Shown here: positions 41,107-44,076 of the stretch, in pieces | Position numbering within the stretch: the stretch's first letter is position 1 | Layout: every line of letters starts with the position of its first letter | Assembly (NCBI GenBank): GCA_017444395.1 | Contig: JAFSWT010000152.1 | Span: 1-44,076 of the forward strand | Direction of reading: 5' to 3' | Source of the DNA: Schwartzia sp. (in: firmicutes) | GTDB lineage: Bacteria > Bacillota > Negativicutes > Selenomonadales > Selenomonadaceae | DNA: 44,076 bases | The notes under the pieces: model-generated | The model's input: only the letters and a program-made list of their open reading frames with translations | What the model was told of the DNA's origin: nothing | Databases searched by the model: none | Made by a program: the position numbers and the translations under genes

Positions 41107-42102
41107 CTATTGCTTCGGCGAAAGAGGCGGCAGTTCCAGCGCCGTGTCTACTTGGGCGGCAAACCGGGCGGGCTCCCCTAAGATCGTTTCCCGGTACGTG
41201 GCGAAGCGGGGATACGCTTCTTCGTAATGGGCAAGCAGATAGCGGATCCGGGCGATGATAGCCGGAATGTCTTCGTCCCTGTCCGCAAATTTGTTTTCAC
41301 CGCCGATGGGGACATCGACATCGTTCGCCGCCGCTCCACGGCGCCCGGTAATGAGACAGCAGCCGCTGATGGCGGCCTCGCGGGGAATGCGGTCCTTGCC
41401 GGGATGTGCGCCGAAGTCTATGTAAACCTTGGCCGTCCGCAATAAAGACCGGACTTCTTCCGGTGTCATGTTCTGGATTGGCCGCCAGTCAATGTCAGGA
41501 GCGGCATCTGTCAGCTTCCGGGTAAAAGCTTTGCCTTTCAGAGGATTGAAGGTCACGATGTCCTTGCGGGCCGCGGCGTTGTTTCCCGGTGGCTGGTTCA
41601 GGAAGACCGGGTTCAGATAATCACTTACGAAATGGATCTGCGACTCCGGGATTCCATTCAGCATCAGAAACTGCCGGGCGTATTCGGACTGAACCCAATG
41701 GACAGGGGGCAAATCCGGCTGAAAGGCGAACCAATGCGGCAGAGGCCGCCGCAGGGGATTTTCGGAAAAGAAGGCCAGTACCTGCGTCATGGAGCCAAGC
41801 CATTGATCGACACTGAGCCACCACAGGACGCGGCGAATCTCTTTGGCTTGGAACAAAGGCATGGTTTCGGGCGATATCAGGATGTTTTCCGGACGGTTCG
41901 TCATGCTGTCCACCGGTGGTACCTTATATTGTCGGTAAACGGCCGGAACCGGGTCGGGACGTTCGTGCGGCACATAATACATATAAGCATCGACGTCCCG
42001 CTGCCGCAAATAGGCAGCAAGCTGATGCAATACCTCCGGGCCGCCCGAAGCGGTTCCCGCCGGGGCGATGACATAGACTTTTGAGCTGGGAAATAGCTTC
42101 AT
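41107..42102 (-). CDS. glycosyltransferase-like protein, family unclear
   Basis: A 331-residue cytoplasmic-looking protein. The N-terminal half has a GT-B-like opening, VYVIAPAGTASGGPEVLHQL, and pattern WSLSVDQW-type aromatic clusters (WWLSVDQWLGSM). The C-terminal half has VYIDFGAHPGKDRIPREAAISGC and LITGRRGAAANDVDVPI, which resemble the nucleotide-sugar loop of GT-B enzymes with a conserved Glu in PREA. I infer a glycosyltransferase from fold-like features only, not from a clear family hit. GGAGG precedes the ATG by a normal gap, and an extended -10 promoter (42153-42161) drives it. The next gene is ComFB, separated by 210 bp. Confidence 0.6.
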   Translation of the reverse strand: MKLFPSSKVYVIAPAGTASGGPEVLHQLAAYLRQRDVDAYMYYVPHERPDPVPAVYRQYKVPPVDSMTNRPENILISPETMPLFQAKEIRRVLWWLSVDQWLGSMTQVLAFFSENPLRRPLPHWFAFQPDLPPVHWVQSEYARQFLMLNGIPESQIHFVSDYLNPVFLNQPPGNNAAARKDIVTFNPLKGKAFTRKLTDAAPDIDWRPIQNMTPEEVRSLLRTAKVYIDFGAHPGKDRIPREAAISGCCLITGRRGAAANDVDVPIGGENKFADRDEDIPAIIARIRYLLAHYEEAYPRFATYRETILGEPARFAAQVDTALELPPLSPKQ

Positions 42103-42152
42103 GTCGCTCCTCCTTGCCGTTTCATACCGACGCTTCGTTCACGGCTGAGGGT

Positions 42153-42161
42153 ATTATAACA
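42153..42161 (-). promoter_or_regulatory. extended -10 promoter of the glycosyltransferase-like gene
   Basis: On the minus strand TGTTATAAT: consensus TATAAT (42153-42158) with TGn. The -35 region is weak. The leader is about 45 nt. Confidence 0.55.
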
Positions 42162-42247
42162 TGGAATCTGCCGGAATATCCACCGTTTGCAAAGGTTTTT
42201 CCGGGGGAGGGAAATCATTTTTTTTCATCGAAAATTCAGAAAACCCC

Positions 42248-42276
42248 TTGACTACGGGCGCAAAAAGTTATAATTT
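42248..42276 (+). promoter_or_regulatory. promoter of the CstA-family gene
   Basis: TTGACT (42248-42253), 17 bp, TAATTT (42271-42276). A second box TATAAT at 42282 has no matching -35. The leader is about 63 nt. Confidence 0.6.
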
Positions 42277-42345
42277 ATGCATATAATATACTGTTGCCGG
42301 CGAAAGATAGGCTGTCGGCGGCGGAGAGGAAGAGGTGCTTTATTC

Positions 42346-43764
42346 ATGTCAACCTTTTTGGTCTCATTGGCGATTCTCATCGTCGGTTATTTCATCTACG
42401 GGAAGATCGTCGATTCCGTGTTCGGCCCTACGGACCGGCCGACGCCGGCGGTCCGCATCAACGATGGCGTTGACTATATGCCGTTGCCGACATGGAAGGT
42501 GTTCCTGATCCAGCTCCTGAACATTGCCGGTCTGGGCCCGATCTTCGGTGCGCTGGGCGGCGCGCTCTGGGGCCCCAGCGTCTATCTCTGGATTGTCTTC
42601 GGTACCATCTTTGCCGGCGCGGTTCACGACTACCTCTCGGGCATGATGTCTCTACGGGAAGACGGCAAGAGCATTTCTGAGGTCGTCGGTATGTACATGG
42701 GACCGCTCATGCTTTCCATCATGCGCGGTTTCTCCGTTGTCCTTTTGGTCCTGGTCGGTACGGTCTTCATGACGGGGCCGGCGATGCTTCTGGCAAAGCT
42801 GACAGCGATGGATTTCAAGATTTGGCTCGTCATCGTGCTCGTGTACTATTTCCTGGCGACACTGCTCCCGATTGATGCCCTGATTGCCCGGTTCTATCCG
42901 CTCTTCGGTATCTGCCTCATCGTCATGGCGATTGGCATCATGGGCGGCATGCTCACCGGTGTTGGCGGCCATGTCATGCCGGAAATGACCTTCGAAAACC
43001 TGCATCCGAAAGGAGCGCCCATCTGGCCGCTGATGTTCATCACGGTTGCCTGCGGCGCGATTTCCGGGTTCCACTCCACCCAGTCGCCGATCATGGCCCG
43101 TTGCCTCAAGGATGAGCGCCTGGGTCGTCCGGTCTTTTACGGCGCGATGGTCGCCGAGGGCATCATCGCCTTGATTTGGGCGGCCGCCGGCGTTACCTTC
43201 TATGACGGTACGGCTGGCCTCAGCGCTTCTCTGGCCAAAGGCGGCCCGGGCGGCGCAGTATACGATATCTGCGTTGGCTTCCTGGGTTCCGGTGTCGGTG
43301 CTACGCTGGCTATGCTGGGCGTCATCGCCTGTCCCATCACTTCGGGTGATACCGCGTTCCGCTCGGCCCGCCTGACGCTGGCGGACTGGTTCAATGTTCC
43401 GCAGCAGACCTGGGCCAAGCGTCTGACCTTCGCGATTCCGCTGCTGGCCATTGGCGGCGCGCTCTCTCAGATTAACTTCAACATTATCTGGCGCTATTTC
43501 TCCTGGACGAACCAGACGCTGGCCATGATCGTCCTCTGGACGGGCGCTGTCTATCTCTATCAGAAGCTGGACAACAAGATGGCAAGCCTGGTGGCGGCGG
43601 TTCCGGCGACCTTCATGTCGGTCGTCACCACGACGTATATCCTTCAGGCGAAAGAGGGACTTCAGCTTCCCACCAGCATCACCTATCCGGCGGGCTTCGT
43701 CTTCGCGGCCCTTTTCCTGGGGCTGTTCCTCAAGGCGACGTTCATGCGCGGCTCGAATAACTGA
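42346..43764 (+). CDS. carbon starvation CstA family transporter
   Basis: A 472-residue polytopic membrane protein of the CstA family, whose E. coli members CstA and BtsT import peptides or pyruvate. The first segment STFLVSLAILIVGYFIYGK, then FGPTDRPTPAVRINDGVDY, GPIFGALGGALWGP and VHDYLSGMMSLREDGKS are diagnostic. Further on are GFHSTQSPIMARC and CPITSGDTAFRSARL, then ISWT-type residues in YFSWTNQTLA. It is shorter than the E. coli proteins (about 700 aa) but normal for the short Bacillota form. The start at 42346 has AGAGGTG 8 nt upstream; a longer frame adds 23 basic residues and is rejected. No LytS/LytR-type regulator is adjacent. Confidence 0.92.
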   Translation: MSTFLVSLAILIVGYFIYGKIVDSVFGPTDRPTPAVRINDGVDYMPLPTWKVFLIQLLNIAGLGPIFGALGGALWGPSVYLWIVFGTIFAGAVHDYLSGMMSLREDGKSISEVVGMYMGPLMLSIMRGFSVVLLVLVGTVFMTGPAMLLAKLTAMDFKIWLVIVLVYYFLATLLPIDALIARFYPLFGICLIVMAIGIMGGMLTGVGGHVMPEMTFENLHPKGAPIWPLMFITVACGAISGFHSTQSPIMARCLKDERLGRPVFYGAMVAEGIIALIWAAAGVTFYDGTAGLSASLAKGGPGGAVYDICVGFLGSGVGATLAMLGVIACPITSGDTAFRSARLTLADWFNVPQQTWAKRLTFAIPLLAIGGALSQINFNIIWRYFSWTNQTLAMIVLWTGAVYLYQKLDNKMASLVAAVPATFMSVVTTTYILQAKEGLQLPTSITYPAGFVFAALFLGLFLKATFMRGSNN

Positions 43765-43782
43765 AGAATCGTTATTAAAAAG

Positions 43783-43816
43783 ACAGGGCTTCCGGTGGTG
43801 GGAGCCCTGTTTTTTC
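43783..43816 (+). terminator. terminator of the CstA-family gene
   Basis: ACAGGGCTTCC (43783-43793) pairs with GGGAGCCCTGT (43800-43810), an 11-bp stem with one G-U, then TTTTTT. Confidence 0.88.
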
Positions 43817-43857
43817 GCTGTTTGCGAAAGATTTTTAGAGTTTTTTTCAAAAAAGTG

Positions 43858-43886
43858 TTGACAAACGATTCCAATCGCGCTATCAT
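43858..43886 (+). promoter_or_regulatory. promoter of tRNA-Gly
   Basis: TTGACA (43858-43863), 17 bp, TATCAT (43881-43886). The 5' leader before the tRNA is about 58 nt. Confidence 0.8.
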
Positions 43887-43950
43887 ATGTCTTGTCAGTT
43901 TGACGCGGCCCTCCTTCGGCGAGTCAATGGGCCGGGTCATCAATGAAAAT

Positions 43951-44025
43951 GCGGAAATAGCTCAGTGGTAGAGCACCACCTTGCCAAGGTGGGGGTCGCG
44001 GGTCCGAGTCCCGTTTTCCGCTCCA
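43951..44025 (+). tRNA. tRNA-Gly (anticodon GCC)
   Basis: A 75-nt cloverleaf: acceptor GCGGAAA pairs with TTTCCGC, discriminator T, CCA encoded. The D-arm is GCTCAGTGGTAGAGC, the anticodon arm CCACC-TTGCCAA-GGTGG with anticodon GCC, and the T-arm CGGGTCCGAGTCCCG has a C where T is usual in the TTC. Confidence 0.97.
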
Positions 44026-44037
44026 TGATGACAGCGG

Positions 44038-44071
44038 ATCTCGCACGCGCACAGTGTGCGAGATTTTCTTT
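44038..44071 (+). terminator. terminator after tRNA-Gly
   Basis: ATCTCGCAC (44038-44046) and GTGCGAGAT (44056-44064) form a 9-bp stem with a 9-nt loop, then TTTTCTTT (T-run shared with the last stem base). The window ends 5 bp later. Confidence 0.8.
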
Positions 44072-44076
44072 GGGAT

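Noticed and set aside
1-44076. Mobile elements, prophage, CRISPR arrays and rRNA
   Set aside because: No transposase, integrase, phage structural gene, spaced repeat array or rRNA sequence was seen; the lone Xre regulator is not enough to call a prophage.

Overview
The window is a gene-dense, GC-rich stretch of a bacterial chromosome. Gene content and order point to Bacillota: RemA (DUF370) between YicC and Gmk, AddB-AddA instead of RecBCD, NfeD-FloA, AroA-Cmk-PlsC-IspH-RpsA, DUF512-Der-PlsY, and a Xre regulator. My best guess is class Negativicutes, but that rests on gene order and style only. There is no rRNA, CRISPR array, transposase or prophage. Nearly everything is housekeeping, and most of the novelty lies between genes.

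Layout. 1-239 is non-coding and carries a 12-bp direct repeat. 240-4439 (minus) is the dapF-yicC-remA-gmk-rpoZ-coaBC operon behind its own promoter. 4478-9016 (minus) holds purL and a YhcH-family gene, divergent from an lrp-type regulator plus aminotransferase pair (8958-10787). A Xre regulator (plus) and a D-malate/tartrate dehydrogenase-like gene (minus) converge on a shared terminator. tmRNA (ssrA, 12717-13066) follows. serA (minus, 13347-14933) is interrupted by an in-frame TAG. addB-addA fill 15062-22158.

22159-23032 has no conventional gene. It contains what looks like a compact type I toxin-antitoxin locus: a 31-residue hydrophobic peptide gene on the minus strand, and a divergent small RNA of about 60 nt on the plus strand. 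The 5' part of that RNA is an imperfect antisense copy of the toxin start region. Several strong hairpins and a 38-bp perfect palindrome lie beside it.

23033-26285 (minus) holds a beta-hydroxyacid dehydrogenase and the nfeD-floA-membrane protein operon. 26446-39001 (plus) is a long housekeeping run: dacF, rluB, a BaiN/HI0933 flavoprotein, class II aroA, cmk, plsC, ispH, rpsA, a DUF512 radical-SAM protein, der, plsY and an aminotransferase. tRNA-Pro(GGG) follows. 39225-42102 (minus) holds an HD-GYP phosphodiesterase, a ComFB-family protein with two related hairpins in its leader, and a glycosyltransferase-like protein. 42346-43764 (plus) is a CstA-family transporter, followed by tRNA-Gly(GCC).

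Functional themes are nucleotide supply (purL, gmk, cmk), cofactor, amino-acid and cell-wall precursors (coaBC, dapF, aroA, serA, ispH, dacF), phospholipid synthesis (plsC, plsY), translation and ribosome rescue (rpsA, der, rluB, ssrA), DNA repair (addAB), and probable c-di-GMP signalling (HD-GYP, ComFB). Starts were moved from the longest frame to the best ribosome-binding site wherever the sequence supported it.
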